Of a DNA stretch of 64,000 bases, positions 29,424 through 38,091 are shown piece after piece. Location: positions 1 through 64,000 of IMG/VR virus record IMGVR_UViG_3300036945_000368; one strand, 5' to 3'. The notes below the pieces were generated by a model that ran no database searches, was not told the origin of the DNA, and saw nothing but the letters and a program-made list of their open reading frames with translations. Origin of the DNA: a virus. How positions within the stretch are numbered: the first letter of the stretch is position 1; each line of letters opens with the position of its first letter. The position numbers were made by a program, and so were the translations under genes.

Positions 29424-30404
29424 ATGACAGAGAGAGTTTTAATCATTGATGGCGACTTAATCGCTTACCGCTTTGCTGCAGCGGGTGAACAACGCAGTGT
29501 TTCAGTAAAACACATTAAATCAAATAAAGAACGTATCTTCAAGAATCGTACGACCTTTAAAGAATTTCTAGTTGAAAAGAAGTATGAGTATAAACCTGAA
29601 GACTATCTGATTGAAGATATTCAGACAGTGGGTAGTAAAGATTTTACATTAGGCACTATTGAGAAATTCCTAACACGGATGAAAGAAGAGACTTGGGCTG
29701 ACCGTATGGAAATCTATATCGGCTCTGGTGATACCTTCAGACATAGATTAGCCTTACCTGTAGGGTACAAGAGTAATCGTGCTGATAACTTACGACCTTT
29801 ACTTTTAGATGATACTCGCCACTACCTTAAAGTAAAATATCGTGCTCATGTAGTGCCTGCCTCTGGATTAGAAGTTGATGATGTTATCACCATTCGTTCA
29901 TACGAAGAGCTTGCCAAAGGTAATGACCCTATTCTTGTCAGTAATGATAAAGACGCACAACAAAGCTCAGGTATTCAAGTACTAAATTGGCAGAAGGACC
30001 CTTGGGAATTAAAGATGATTCCAACTGTCGGTTCGTTGTACAAGGAAAAAGCTGCGGTAAAAGGTGAAGGACTAATGTTCTTAGCTTTACAAACGTTGTC
30101 TGGCGATACAGCTGACTGCTACTGTGGCTACGATTTGTCTCAAGTTAAGTACGGACCTACAAAAGCAATGAAAGCTCTAGAAGGCGCTAAAACAGAGCAG
30201 GAAGTACTGGAGATACTAATCAGTGAATTCAAGCGGTTATATCCTGCCGAATTTACATATACTGATTGTCACGGTGTAGAACATGCAGATGCAGATTGGC
30301 GTGATATGCTTCAGATGTATTGGGAGTGTGCTTACATGAAACGTAGTTGGGATGATGGAAGTAGTTTCGTACAATTTGCTGGTGAACGAGGTGTTTACTT
30401 ATGA
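29424..30404 (+). CDS. T7 gp6-like 5'-3' exonuclease (326 aa)
   Basis: A flap-endonuclease-family nuclease that removes primers and degrades duplex 5' ends. The acidic metal ligands are recognisable: IIDGD (D9, D11), GLEVDD around residue 150, SNDKDA, and LSGDTAD near residue 230. The length is close to T7 gp6 (300). The ATG at 29424 follows GAAAGGAAG. Confidence 0.85.
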   Translation: MTERVLIIDGDLIAYRFAAAGEQRSVSVKHIKSNKERIFKNRTTFKEFLVEKKYEYKPEDYLIEDIQTVGSKDFTLGTIEKFLTRMKEETWADRMEIYIGSGDTFRHRLALPVGYKSNRADNLRPLLLDDTRHYLKVKYRAHVVPASGLEVDDVITIRSYEELAKGNDPILVSNDKDAQQSSGIQVLNWQKDPWELKMIPTVGSLYKEKAAVKGEGLMFLALQTLSGDTADCYCGYDLSQVKYGPTKAMKALEGAKTEQEVLEILISEFKRLYPAEFTYTDCHGVEHADADWRDMLQMYWECAYMKRSWDDGSSFVQFAGERGVYL

Positions 30405-30898
30405 CGATTGACCTTTACAACACAGCAGATGTTAAGAAGGTAAGAGAGGCATTGACAGAAGAGCAGAACAATATTGATGCTCTTACTGGCTTGCCTATCC
30501 AATCTAAACAACACTGCCTCGACCACAATCATTCTACAATGAAAGTAAGGGCAGTACTTTCCAGACAATCTAACGCAGCCTTAGGTAAGATTGAAAATAT
30601 TTGGACTAGGTACTTAAGTTATTGGTATCCTCATGACTTACCTACATTCTTAGAACAATCTGCTGAATACTTACGTAGACCAGATGATGATAGATACCAT
30701 CACCCACATTGGATAAAGAAGGCTAATACAGCTTTTAATAAGTTAAATGAATCTAATAAGGATAAGGTACTTACTGCATTGGGTTGTGATAAATGCAAGA
30801 ATGGTGCAGAACGTAAAAAAGCATTTCAGAAGGCTATATTGACAAAACAGTTTAGTTATGATACACTGTGTGACTTTATTGACAATGCAAAGGAGTAA
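30401..30898 (+). CDS. Endonuclease VII-like nuclease with degenerate zinc site (165 aa)
   Basis: The core DALTGLPIQSKQHCLDHNHSTMKVRAVL and SNAALGKIENIW matches T4 gp49-type recombination endonuclease VII, which resolves Holliday junctions before packaging. The DHNH catalytic segment is intact, but the paired zinc cysteines usual before and after it are replaced (ALTG, SRQSN). A later C-x2-C (CDKCK) might substitute. It overlaps the exonuclease gene by four bases. Confidence 0.75.
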   Translation: MTIDLYNTADVKKVREALTEEQNNIDALTGLPIQSKQHCLDHNHSTMKVRAVLSRQSNAALGKIENIWTRYLSYWYPHDLPTFLEQSAEYLRRPDDDRYHHPHWIKKANTAFNKLNESNKDKVLTALGCDKCKNGAERKKAFQKAILTKQFSYDTLCDFIDNAKE

Positions 30899-30899
30899 T

Positions 30900-31073
30900 A
30901 TGTTTATTAAAGTAGTAAAATGCCATGATAAGATGCTATGGTACTCTAAGCATGTTGGTGAAATATTTGAAGTTCTACGTGAAGAGGAAGCTATCTATTG
31001 GGCTAGGGAACGAAACTTATGGAACTGTTTAAATTGGATTCGTAAACTAGATTGTGAGGTAGTAGATGGCTGA
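30900..31073 (+). CDS. Conserved small phage protein (57 aa)
   Basis: The pattern KVVKCHDKMLWYSKHVGEIFEV then NLWNCLNWIRK is shared by short proteins in other phages. It may form a small SH3-like barrel. The start at 30900 follows AAAGGAG. Confidence 0.7.
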   Translation: MFIKVVKCHDKMLWYSKHVGEIFEVLREEEAIYWARERNLWNCLNWIRKLDCEVVDG

Positions 31074-31596
31074 AGTGTTTTTAACTAGTGACACTCATTG
31101 GGGTCATGTTGGGGTTTGTAAGTTTCTTGCCGATGATGGCACAAAATGCAGACCTTGGGATGACCCTGAAAAGATGAATGAAGATATGATTGACATGTGG
31201 AATAAAACTGTCGGACCTAAGGATAAAGTTTATCATTTAGGTGACGTAGTTATTAACCGCAGATTTTTATCATTGCTTTCACGGTTAAACGGAAGTCAAG
31301 TTCTAATCAAAGGCAACCACGATATCTTTCGATTAGAAGAGTACTTACCATACTATCGTGATATTCGAGCTTATCACTACCTTGACAAGTACATGTTGAC
31401 GCATATGCCTATTCATGAGGAATCATTAGGGCGATACGCTGGTAACATTCATGGACACTTGCATCAAAACAGAGTAATGAAGGATGGCAAAATTGACCCT
31501 CGTTACTTGTGTGTAAGTGTAGAACACACAGAATTTAAGCCTATTAACTTTGAAGAAGTTAAAAAGCGTTTTATAGCCCAACAGGAGAACGAATGA
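31066..31596 (+). CDS. Calcineurin-like metallophosphoesterase (176 aa)
   Basis: All the metal-binding motifs are present in order: SDTHWGH, GDVV, GNHD, LTHMP and GHLH. Members hydrolyse phosphoesters, including nucleotides and nucleic acid ends. The target here is unknown, but its place among nucleases suggests DNA or nucleotide processing. It overlaps both neighbours. Confidence 0.85.
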   Translation: MAEVFLTSDTHWGHVGVCKFLADDGTKCRPWDDPEKMNEDMIDMWNKTVGPKDKVYHLGDVVINRRFLSLLSRLNGSQVLIKGNHDIFRLEEYLPYYRDIRAYHYLDKYMLTHMPIHEESLGRYAGNIHGHLHQNRVMKDGKIDPRYLCVSVEHTEFKPINFEEVKKRFIAQQENE

Positions 31597-32540
31597 AATA
31601 TACAGAAGAAGTAGTTAAAACAATCTTAGACTTGCACTATGATGGTATGGCTTCACGACAAATTGCTAAACTTTTAGAGATTAGTAAGAGCGGTGTTAAT
31701 TATGTTGTTCAACGTAATAATGAATTGCAGTATGACCCTAAAGATGCAGCTTTTAAGAAAGATGGGCCTCGTGTTTTAATCTTTGACACTGAAACAGCTG
31801 CAGCCACTGCCCTTACATTTGGACGATTCAAAGTTAACTTATCTCAAGACAATATCTTAGATAATGGTGGCTGGATTATTTGTGCATGCTGGCGCTGGTT
31901 GGGTGAACAGAAAGTCCATAAGATTTATCTCACACCAGAAGAGGTAGCAAATAAAGACGATAGCAGAATCGTAGCTCAATTGTTTGAGTTGTATGAAGAA
32001 GCTGATGCAGTACTAGCACATAACTCTCAAGGCTTTGACCATAAGGTTGTGCAAACTCGTGCGGTCTACAATGGATTTCCTCCATTACCACAAGTTAAAG
32101 TTTTAGATACATTATTACTCGTTAAGAAGTATTTAAAATTGCCTAGCAATCGTTTAGATGCAATCGGTGAATTCTTTAACTTAGGCCGCAAGATTTCAAC
32201 TGGTGGAATTATGCTCTGGAGACGAGTACAAGAAGGCGATGTAAAAGCTATGGAAGACATGGTTACTTATTGTGCCCAAGACGTTGACCTACTTTATGAG
32301 GTATACTTGCGTACTCGACAGTTAGGCCGAGCTGGTTCAGACTTTAATGCTGCTTTATATTACAACGATGATAAAGTTCGTTGTCGTGTTTGTGGTAGTG
32401 ACGATGTTGAAGCCACTGGTCGTACTACAGAAACCTCTTTAAATAAGTTTGAAGAAATTCGTTGTAATAGTTGTGGTGCTGTCCACCGTGACCGTAAACC
32501 TATTACTACAAAAGAAAAGCGCAAATCGCTCTTGGCGTAA
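31593..32540 (+). CDS. DnaQ-like 3'-5' exonuclease with HTH and zinc ribbon (315 aa)
   Basis: Three parts are seen: an N-terminal helix-turn-helix (residues 5-40, MASRQIAKLLEISKSGVNYV), an RNase H-fold exonuclease (FDTETA with D65 and E67, AHNSQGFDHKV, CAQDVDLL) and a C-terminal zinc ribbon (CRVCG, CNSCG). The combination suggests a nuclease directed to specific DNA or RNA structures. The polymerase already has its own proofreading domain. Confidence 0.8.
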   Translation: MKYTEEVVKTILDLHYDGMASRQIAKLLEISKSGVNYVVQRNNELQYDPKDAAFKKDGPRVLIFDTETAAATALTFGRFKVNLSQDNILDNGGWIICACWRWLGEQKVHKIYLTPEEVANKDDSRIVAQLFELYEEADAVLAHNSQGFDHKVVQTRAVYNGFPPLPQVKVLDTLLLVKKYLKLPSNRLDAIGEFFNLGRKISTGGIMLWRRVQEGDVKAMEDMVTYCAQDVDLLYEVYLRTRQLGRAGSDFNAALYYNDDKVRCRVCGSDDVEATGRTTETSLNKFEEIRCNSCGAVHRDRKPITTKEKRKSLLA

Positions 32541-32560
32541 TGTTCATTATGTGATATAAT
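32532..32560 (+). promoter_or_regulatory. Sigma-70 promoter directly before a terminator
   Basis: TTGGCG (32532-32537), a 17-base spacer and TATAAT (32555-32560). The start point would be about 15 bases before the terminator hairpin, so transcripts must pass it to reach the next gene. Confidence 0.7.
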
Positions 32561-32582
32561 GCTTTAACAATTTGAAGTAACA

Positions 32583-32608
32583 CCCCGCCTAAACAGCGGG
32601 GATTTTTT
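32583..32608 (+). terminator. Rightward intrinsic terminator
   Basis: CCCCGC / GCGGGG with a seven-base loop is followed by A and T6. It closes the nuclease operon and may attenuate the promoter at 32532. Confidence 0.88.
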
Positions 32609-32629
32609 GTCTCTTGAAAGGAGTCTTAT

Positions 32630-32791
32630 ATGCGTAGTTGGGTTAAATGGTGTATTAATCACCGAGTAAAGTTTCTTGTATACATGGTATGGTTTATTGT
32701 CTTACCTCTTTACTGGATTGTGTATTTTCAAAATGCAGTAGAAGATGCAGTTTACGATTTAAAAGATATTAACAAAATGAAAGGTGAATAA
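32630..32791 (+). CDS. Small membrane protein (53 aa)
   Basis: One hydrophobic helix (about residues 12-32) between a basic N-terminus and an acidic C-terminus (VEDAVYDLKDINKMKGE). GAAAGGAG precedes the ATG. The function is unknown. Confidence 0.65.
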   Translation: MRSWVKWCINHRVKFLVYMVWFIVLPLYWIVYFQNAVEDAVYDLKDINKMKGE

Positions 32792-32792
32792 G

Positions 32793-33302
32793 ATGCCACA
32801 TAACGGTTACACATTTGACGACTTTAAGATTGACGTATATGCTTTCAATGAAATTGCAGGTAAAGATAAGGCTGCTACACATTTAGACTTGTGTAAACAG
32901 TTTGCACTAATTACAGAAGAACTAAAAGAACTAGCTGACGGTCTTAGCGAGAATAATCCAGTTGAAGTACTGGACGGTGTAGTAGATGTGCTAGTTACAG
33001 GTTTAGGTTTACTACAGAAATTGGAAGCTTTAGGTTTTAATTCTCAGAAGGCTTTATTCGACACTGCAGAAAATAATCTAAGTAAGTACCCAACGGATGA
33101 AGCTGTAGCTATTGAATCAGCTAAGACGCTTGAAGGAAAAGGTGAAACTGTCAATGTTACTTATAATTCTACTTACGAAATGTTTGTAATCAAAGACTTA
33201 CAAGACAAAGTTCGTAAACCTTTTAACTTTGTATCTAATGATTTATCTAACTGCATTCCGATGTATGTATTGAGTAATGGATTTGAAGGATATCCAAAAT
33301 GA
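32793..33302 (+). CDS. MazG-like nucleotide pyrophosphohydrolase (169 aa)
   Basis: Helices with LITEELKELADGL (the EExxE metal site) and VEVLDGVVDVLV (the ExxD site) mark the all-alpha NTP pyrophosphatase fold, within the first 90 residues. The rest is strand-rich (TVNVTYNSTYEMFVIKD). Such enzymes clear (d)NTPs or ppGpp. It lies before the RNR genes, consistent with nucleotide pool control. Confidence 0.75.
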   Translation: MPHNGYTFDDFKIDVYAFNEIAGKDKAATHLDLCKQFALITEELKELADGLSENNPVEVLDGVVDVLVTGLGLLQKLEALGFNSQKALFDTAENNLSKYPTDEAVAIESAKTLEGKGETVNVTYNSTYEMFVIKDLQDKVRKPFNFVSNDLSNCIPMYVLSNGFEGYPK

Positions 33303-33679
33303 TAATTAAAAATGAGGTTAATGATTGGTATTTGGCAGGTATGCCTTCAGGTAGTGAAGAATCTGCTCAAATTGCAGGTACTAAATATGATGCTGGTAAA
33401 GTTCAATATACATTAGTACCTCCGTATGCATTACAGGAAGTTGCACGTAATTTAACCGAAGGGTTAAAGAAGTACAAAGAACGTAATAACTGGCAAAAAG
33501 TAGAAGGTGCAGAACAGCGTTACATGGATGCGCTTATGAGGCATTTTGAGGCCATTAGAAGGGGTGAATTGTATGACCCCGATAGCTCCGTACCAGATAT
33601 GCCCCACATGGCAGCAGTAGCCGTTAATGCGATGTTCCTGTTGGAGTTTATGCTCAATCCCGAATTGAAGAAAGGTTAA
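33299..33679 (+). CDS. dATP/dGTP diphosphohydrolase-like protein, DUF5664 type (126 aa)
   Basis: The stretch KYDAGKVQYTLVPPYALQEV followed by GLKKYKERNNW, RYMDALMRHFEAI and PHMAAVAVNAMFLLEF is typical of the MazG-like dATP/dGTP diphosphohydrolase N-terminal family. In cyanophage S-2L a relative serves 2-aminoadenine DNA synthesis. No PurZ-like gene is seen here, so a general dNTP role is more likely. Confidence 0.8.
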   Translation: MIIKNEVNDWYLAGMPSGSEESAQIAGTKYDAGKVQYTLVPPYALQEVARNLTEGLKKYKERNNWQKVEGAEQRYMDALMRHFEAIRRGELYDPDSSVPDMPHMAAVAVNAMFLLEFMLNPELKKG

Positions 33680-33680
33680 T

Positions 33681-33818
33681 ATGGAAGTATTAGTTTATTT
33701 AGCATTGGGCATATTAACTGCTCCATATATTCTCATGGGCATAGCTGCACTAAAACTGCACTTAGCTGAGATTAAGAATCAAGGTGAAACAGCCCTTGAT
33801 TTAACTAAATCTACATGA
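33681..33818 (+). CDS. Small membrane protein (45 aa)
   Basis: A single N-terminal hydrophobic helix (VLVYLALGILTAPYILMGIA) and a short polar tail. AAAGGTTAAT precedes the ATG. The promoter at 33796 overlaps its end. Confidence 0.6.
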   Translation: MEVLVYLALGILTAPYILMGIAALKLHLAEIKNQGETALDLTKST

Positions 33819-33824
33819 TATAAT
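33796..33824 (+). promoter_or_regulatory. Sigma-70 promoter upstream of RNR operon
   Basis: TTGATT (33796-33801), a 17-base spacer ending in TGA and TATAAT (33819-33824). It lies 28 bases before the 33852 gene and should drive it together with nrdB and nrdA. Confidence 0.85.
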
Positions 33825-33851
33825 CATTTCTCTCTCAATAAAGGGTAAACC

Positions 33852-34274
33852 ATGAATAAAAAATTAAAATTTCCACCCCGTCCTTCAGCCATTGTAGCCT
33901 TATGTATTGTGTCTGAATCAGAGATTGTAAGAGTAATGCCAAATTACTCGTTTGACTTTGAAAATAATACAGAAGCTTTTAATAAGTTTTTGCATTCATT
34001 AGGTATGGATATCGATAAACCTGTACTACGACAAGATGGGTTACAGCACCGTAATCGCTTGAATGAAGTGGTCGTATGCAGTCGGTGGGTTGGAGAAGAG
34101 AGATTAGATGAAGCTTGGCTATATAGCGGTTACGCTAGTAGGGAAGCGCTCGATAAAGCCAGTGGCTCGAAGATTCTAGAAGACTTGTACCGTAGTCGTT
34201 ATCTAACGCAAGACGCTCAAGATTCTTTAGAGGCTCGTGACCGCTACAATGTAGTAAAAGACGAAGAGGAATAA
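33852..34274 (+). CDS. Hypothetical protein (140 aa)
   Basis: First gene after the RNR promoter. It contains VCSRWVGEERLDEAWLYSGYAS and an acidic C-terminal helix. It ends one base before nrdB. The function is unknown. A link to the RNR is suggested only by position. Confidence 0.65.
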   Translation: MNKKLKFPPRPSAIVALCIVSESEIVRVMPNYSFDFENNTEAFNKFLHSLGMDIDKPVLRQDGLQHRNRLNEVVVCSRWVGEERLDEAWLYSGYASREALDKASGSKILEDLYRSRYLTQDAQDSLEARDRYNVVKDEEE

Positions 34275-34275
34275 A

Positions 34276-35259
34276 ATGCTAGAAAAATACCTGCTACCGA
34301 TCAATGAACGACCAGAACCTGTCGAGTTTGCAGACCAACAATTAAAAGTATTCTGGTTACCTGACGAAATTAAGGTCGAAAAGGATGTCCAGGATGTGTT
34401 AGTTAACTTTACTGAAGCTGAAAAGCATGCAGTTATTACCACCCTTAAATTATTCAGTATCTATGAAACCCACGCAGGTTCTGAATATTGGGGTGGTCGC
34501 TTTAAGGATATGTTTGATAGTGCGGAATTTCACCGCATGGGGTCCGTATTCTCTATGTTTGAATTGGCAGTGCATGCACCGTTCTATAATAAGATTAATC
34601 AACTATTGCATATTGATACTCCAGAGTTCTATATGTCGTATTTGGATAATGAAGTATTGAAAAGCCGTGTAGCACATATCGGTGAGATTATTGACCATCC
34701 TGATGATTTAATTTCGTTAGCTGCGTTTTCAATGGTAGAGGGTGTTATTCTGTACAGTTCATTTGCTTTCTTAAAGCATTACCAATCACAAGGTAAGAAT
34801 AAGTTAATGAATATTGTACGTGGTATTAACTTCTCTGTACGTGATGAGAATATGCATTCACAAGGTGGTGCATGGGCTTTCAAATATAAACTTGAACAGT
34901 TAAAGCAAGAGTTAACACCTGAAGCTTTTGAATTGCATAAATTAGCTATTGAATCTCAAGTTCGTGAAGTAGCTAAGAAAATTTATGAGCATGAGTGCCA
35001 GATTATCGCCATGCTATTTGAGAAGGGTGAAATTAAAGGTATTACTGCTCACCAACTAGAGAACTTCGTGCAGTCTCGTGTAAATGAATGCTTGAAGACT
35101 TTAGGTTTTGCTAAAGAGTACGATGTAAAATACAATCCGATTTCTGAGTGGTTCTACAAAGGAATTAACGATTATACCTTCAACGACTTTTTCTCAGGGA
35201 TGGGCAACCAGTATCACCGTAGTTGGGACAGTTCAGCGTTCGTATGGAATAAGGAATAA
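34276..35259 (+). CDS. nrdB: Ribonucleotide reductase small subunit NrdB (327 aa)
   Basis: The class I beta subunit holds the metal-radical cofactor. Candidate ligands are E64, E96, H100, E155, E191 and H194, with radical Tyr104 four residues after H100 as in E. coli (H118, Y122). The E96-x3-H100 spacing is one longer than the usual ExxH. The order nrdB-nrdA-thioredoxin is a self-sufficient dNTP module. Confidence 0.88.
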   Translation: MLEKYLLPINERPEPVEFADQQLKVFWLPDEIKVEKDVQDVLVNFTEAEKHAVITTLKLFSIYETHAGSEYWGGRFKDMFDSAEFHRMGSVFSMFELAVHAPFYNKINQLLHIDTPEFYMSYLDNEVLKSRVAHIGEIIDHPDDLISLAAFSMVEGVILYSSFAFLKHYQSQGKNKLMNIVRGINFSVRDENMHSQGGAWAFKYKLEQLKQELTPEAFELHKLAIESQVREVAKKIYEHECQIIAMLFEKGEIKGITAHQLENFVQSRVNECLKTLGFAKEYDVKYNPISEWFYKGINDYTFNDFFSGMGNQYHRSWDSSAFVWNKE

Positions 35260-35260
35260 A

Positions 35261-36964
35261 ATGACAGATAATATTTATAAGAAGTTGAGTGAAGAGCGTA
35301 AGGAGTTACAAGAACAGGGCTTAGTCCCTGAATGGTACACTACAGCTGGTTATCAGATGTTCAAAGATAAGTACGAGTACCAAACTGAAGGCCGATCTGT
35401 TCGTGGTCAGTTTTTACGAATCGCTAAGACTGCGGCTAAACACCTACCTGAAGATTTTAAAGTTAAGGCTGAAAATGAATTCTTTGATTTGTTTTGGAAC
35501 GGATGGTTGAGTCCTTCTACACCCGTACTTGCTAATATGGGTACTACTCGTGGTATGCCAGTATCTTGTTCCGGTACAGTCGTAGGTGATTCGGTAGATG
35601 GTTTCTATACTAACCTACATGAAGTAGCTACGTTAACTAAGCACGGTTTTGGTACTGCTAGTGATTTTTCTCATGTTCGCCCTCGCGGTTCTAAGATCAG
35701 TGTAGGTGGTAAAGCTTCTGGCGTTATTCCTGTAATTAAAGAACACGTTAATGCTATGCGTAATATCGCACAAGGTACTGCACGTAGAGGCGCATGGGCT
35801 TGTTACCTTGATATTGAACATGGTGATTTCCAAGAGGTAGTTGACCTGATTTCTTCAGAACCAGACGACTTAAATATCGGCTGGACCATTCGACAATCCT
35901 TTATTGATCGTTTAGATGCTGGCGATGCAGAAGCGTTAAATCGTTTCCAAGCTGCCATGAAGGTTAAGATGGTTACTGGTAAGGGTTACTTTTTCTTCAT
36001 CGATAAGGCCAATGCTAAACGTCCAGTAATGTACAAAGATTTAGGCTTGATGATTAATAACTCTCAGCTTTGCTCTGAGATTATGTTGTTCAATGATCTA
36101 GAGCATACTTACACTTGCGTATTATCTTCTATGAATGCTTCTAAATGGTATGAATGGAAAGACACTCAAGCTGTATATTGGGCTACAGTATTCTTAGATT
36201 GCGTAGCTAGTGAGTTCATTACTCGTGCTAAGGATGTAAAAGGATTAGAAAAAGCTGTAAGATTTACTGAAAAGAGTCGAGCCTTAGGTTTAGGTTTATG
36301 CGGCATCCATACTTTGTTTATGCAGAATATGTTGCCCTTTGAATCATTCGATGCCCATATGCTAAGTCAAGAGATTCAAGCACACATTGATGTTGAATCA
36401 TTACGTGCAAGTAAAGATTTAGCTGGAATCTTAGGTGAACCAGAGTGGTGCAAAGGTTATGGTTTACGTAATACCCACCGTATTGCTATTGCACCTACAA
36501 AGTCTACAGCATTACTAATGGGTGGTATCTCCGAAGGTATTAACCCTGACCCCGCTATGAGTTACAATCAAATGACAGCAGCTGGTGAGATTGATCGTTT
36601 GAACCCTGTTTTACTTGATATCATGAAAGCTAAAGGTGTTTACACTAAGAAGCATGTGCAAGAGATTACAGATAAACAAGGCTCAGTACAGCATGTCGAA
36701 TGGTTAACTGACGATGAAAAGCAAGTCTTTAAAACAGCTTTTGAGATTAATCAGAAGGCTGTGCTAAGGTTGGCTTCTGCGCGTAGCAAGTACATCGATC
36801 AATGGCAATCATTGAACCTGTTCTTTGCTGCTGATGAAGACCCTGCATGGATCGCTGAAGTTCACAAAGAGGCTTTCCACGATGAAAACATTTTAGCGTT
36901 ATACTACATTTACACTCAGGCTGGCGTACAAGCTGCTAAAGGTGAATGTGAAGCTTGTCAATAA
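35261..36964 (+). CDS. nrdA: Ribonucleotide reductase large subunit NrdA (567 aa)
   Basis: Catalytic alpha subunit that reduces NDPs to dNDPs. PSTPVLANMG, MPVSCSGTVV (an active-site Cys), NNSQLCSEI (the N-x-C-x-E region) and APTKSTALLMGGISEG mark the ten-strand barrel, and a C-terminal C-x2-C (CEACQ) is the shuttle pair. It is about 200 residues shorter than E. coli NrdA and lacks the N-terminal ATP-cone, so dATP feedback inhibition is probably absent. Confidence 0.9.
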   Translation: MTDNIYKKLSEERKELQEQGLVPEWYTTAGYQMFKDKYEYQTEGRSVRGQFLRIAKTAAKHLPEDFKVKAENEFFDLFWNGWLSPSTPVLANMGTTRGMPVSCSGTVVGDSVDGFYTNLHEVATLTKHGFGTASDFSHVRPRGSKISVGGKASGVIPVIKEHVNAMRNIAQGTARRGAWACYLDIEHGDFQEVVDLISSEPDDLNIGWTIRQSFIDRLDAGDAEALNRFQAAMKVKMVTGKGYFFFIDKANAKRPVMYKDLGLMINNSQLCSEIMLFNDLEHTYTCVLSSMNASKWYEWKDTQAVYWATVFLDCVASEFITRAKDVKGLEKAVRFTEKSRALGLGLCGIHTLFMQNMLPFESFDAHMLSQEIQAHIDVESLRASKDLAGILGEPEWCKGYGLRNTHRIAIAPTKSTALLMGGISEGINPDPAMSYNQMTAAGEIDRLNPVLLDIMKAKGVYTKKHVQEITDKQGSVQHVEWLTDDEKQVFKTAFEINQKAVLRLASARSKYIDQWQSLNLFFAADEDPAWIAEVHKEAFHDENILALYYIYTQAGVQAAKGECEACQ

Positions 36965-36975
36965 AGGAGAAGGTG

Positions 36976-37536
36976 ATGAATTGGGAGAATATTTTTTATT
37001 ACGATGAAACATCTCCTACTTTTCTAAAGTGGAAATATACGCGCAGAAATTTTAAGTTTAATAATATTATTGTGCTGAAAGATGAGGTAGCAGGTTGTCT
37101 TAGATTTTATAAGAATGGTTTACCTAAAAATTCAGCTGTTAGCTTGAATAATTGTTCATACTATATTCACAGAATTATATACGAGATGGCTTTCATGGTT
37201 AATTTAAAACAGTACGAGATAGTAGACCATCTAGATGGTAATCCTCATAATAATAAATTGGAAAACTTGCGTTTAGTTTCCCTTAAGGATAATGCCCACA
37301 ATGTTAAAAAAATGTCTCATAATACAACAGGAATAACTGGTGTTGTTTATTCAAAATCTATAAATTCTTGGAGGGCAGTATGGTACAATGGAAATGGTAA
37401 GCAGTTGAGTAAAAGCTTCTCAGTTAACAAGTATGGTTTTGATAAAGCTAAACAACTTGCTATAGAGCTGAGAGCCTTATCAATATCTAAACTAATTCAA
37501 AATGGTAATCTATACACAGAAAGGCACGGTAAATGA
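36976..37536 (+). CDS. HNH/AP2-domain homing endonuclease (186 aa)
   Basis: An HNH_3-type core (YEIVDHLDGNPHNNKLENLR, about residues 77-96) is followed by an AP2-like DNA-binding domain (GITGVVYSKSINSWRAVWY). Free-standing genes of this type spread by homing. It splits nrdA from its thioredoxin. The start at 36976 follows AAAGGAGAAGG, and it is more AT-rich than its neighbours. Confidence 0.85.
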   Translation: MNWENIFYYDETSPTFLKWKYTRRNFKFNNIIVLKDEVAGCLRFYKNGLPKNSAVSLNNCSYYIHRIIYEMAFMVNLKQYEIVDHLDGNPHNNKLENLRLVSLKDNAHNVKKMSHNTTGITGVVYSKSINSWRAVWYNGNGKQLSKSFSVNKYGFDKAKQLAIELRALSISKLIQNGNLYTERHGK

Positions 37537-37778
37537 AAAAGCTAGTTGTATTTTCAGCAGAGGGATGGTGTAGTAACTGTAAAGTACTTCATAAAAGTAT
37601 TGAAGCAGCAAAATTAGAAATTCCTGTAAATATTATCGATGTAGATAAAGACCCGCTTGCCGCTAAGGAGTTTTTAGTCCGTGGTGTACCTACGGTATTA
37701 CTCATGGAAGATAATCAAGTTATCAAGCGTTCTAGTGGCTCTATGACAGCTTCTCAACTTGTAGAGTTCTGCCAATGA
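37533..37778 (+). CDS. Thioredoxin-like protein (81 aa)
   Basis: A short thioredoxin fold with active site WCSNC (C13, C16) and the cis-Pro in GVPTVLL. It would re-reduce NrdA after each turnover, which fits its place behind nrdBA. It is shorter than E. coli thioredoxin (109) and similar in size to T4 NrdC-type proteins. Confidence 0.85.
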   Translation: MKKLVVFSAEGWCSNCKVLHKSIEAAKLEIPVNIIDVDKDPLAAKEFLVRGVPTVLLMEDNQVIKRSSGSMTASQLVEFCQ

Positions 37779-38038
37779 AAGAAAACCAAAGAATTGACGA
37801 GAAATTTGAAGAATGGTTTTGGGAAACAGAGGACGGTTTCCAGTTTAGAGCCGAACGTTGTTTTCAATGGGCTCAACTGGCAGCTGAGAAACCTGAGTCA
37901 CTTAACCGCTTCTTAACTGATTGGATTAAGGGCGCTTATGAAGCCGCATATAAGCAAGGTTACCGTGATGCACTCTCTAGTTTGCATTACAAACCTGAAA
38001 ACAGTTCAGGTAATCCTGCAGTGATTCATTTACAATAG
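37775..38038 (+). CDS. Hypothetical protein (87 aa)
   Basis: The last rightward gene. The protein is helical (FEEWFWETEDGF, KGAYEAAYKQGYRDALSSL). It overlaps the thioredoxin gene by four bases and is followed by the bidirectional terminator. The function is unknown. Confidence 0.65.
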   Translation: MKENQRIDEKFEEWFWETEDGFQFRAERCFQWAQLAAEKPESLNRFLTDWIKGAYEAAYKQGYRDALSSLHYKPENSSGNPAVIHLQ

Positions 38039-38044
38039 TTTAGA

Positions 38045-38090
38045 CGAAAAAATACCCCGTAGTACCTTAGTTGGTATTACGGGGTTTTTC
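38045..38090. terminator. Bidirectional terminator between convergent arms
   Basis: A 12-bp stem (38055-38066 with 38073-38084, one G-U) carries a T-run on both sides: TTTTTC to the right and TTTTTT to the left on the minus strand. It separates the rightward replication arm from the leftward structural arm. Confidence 0.93.
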
Positions 38091-38091
38091 T

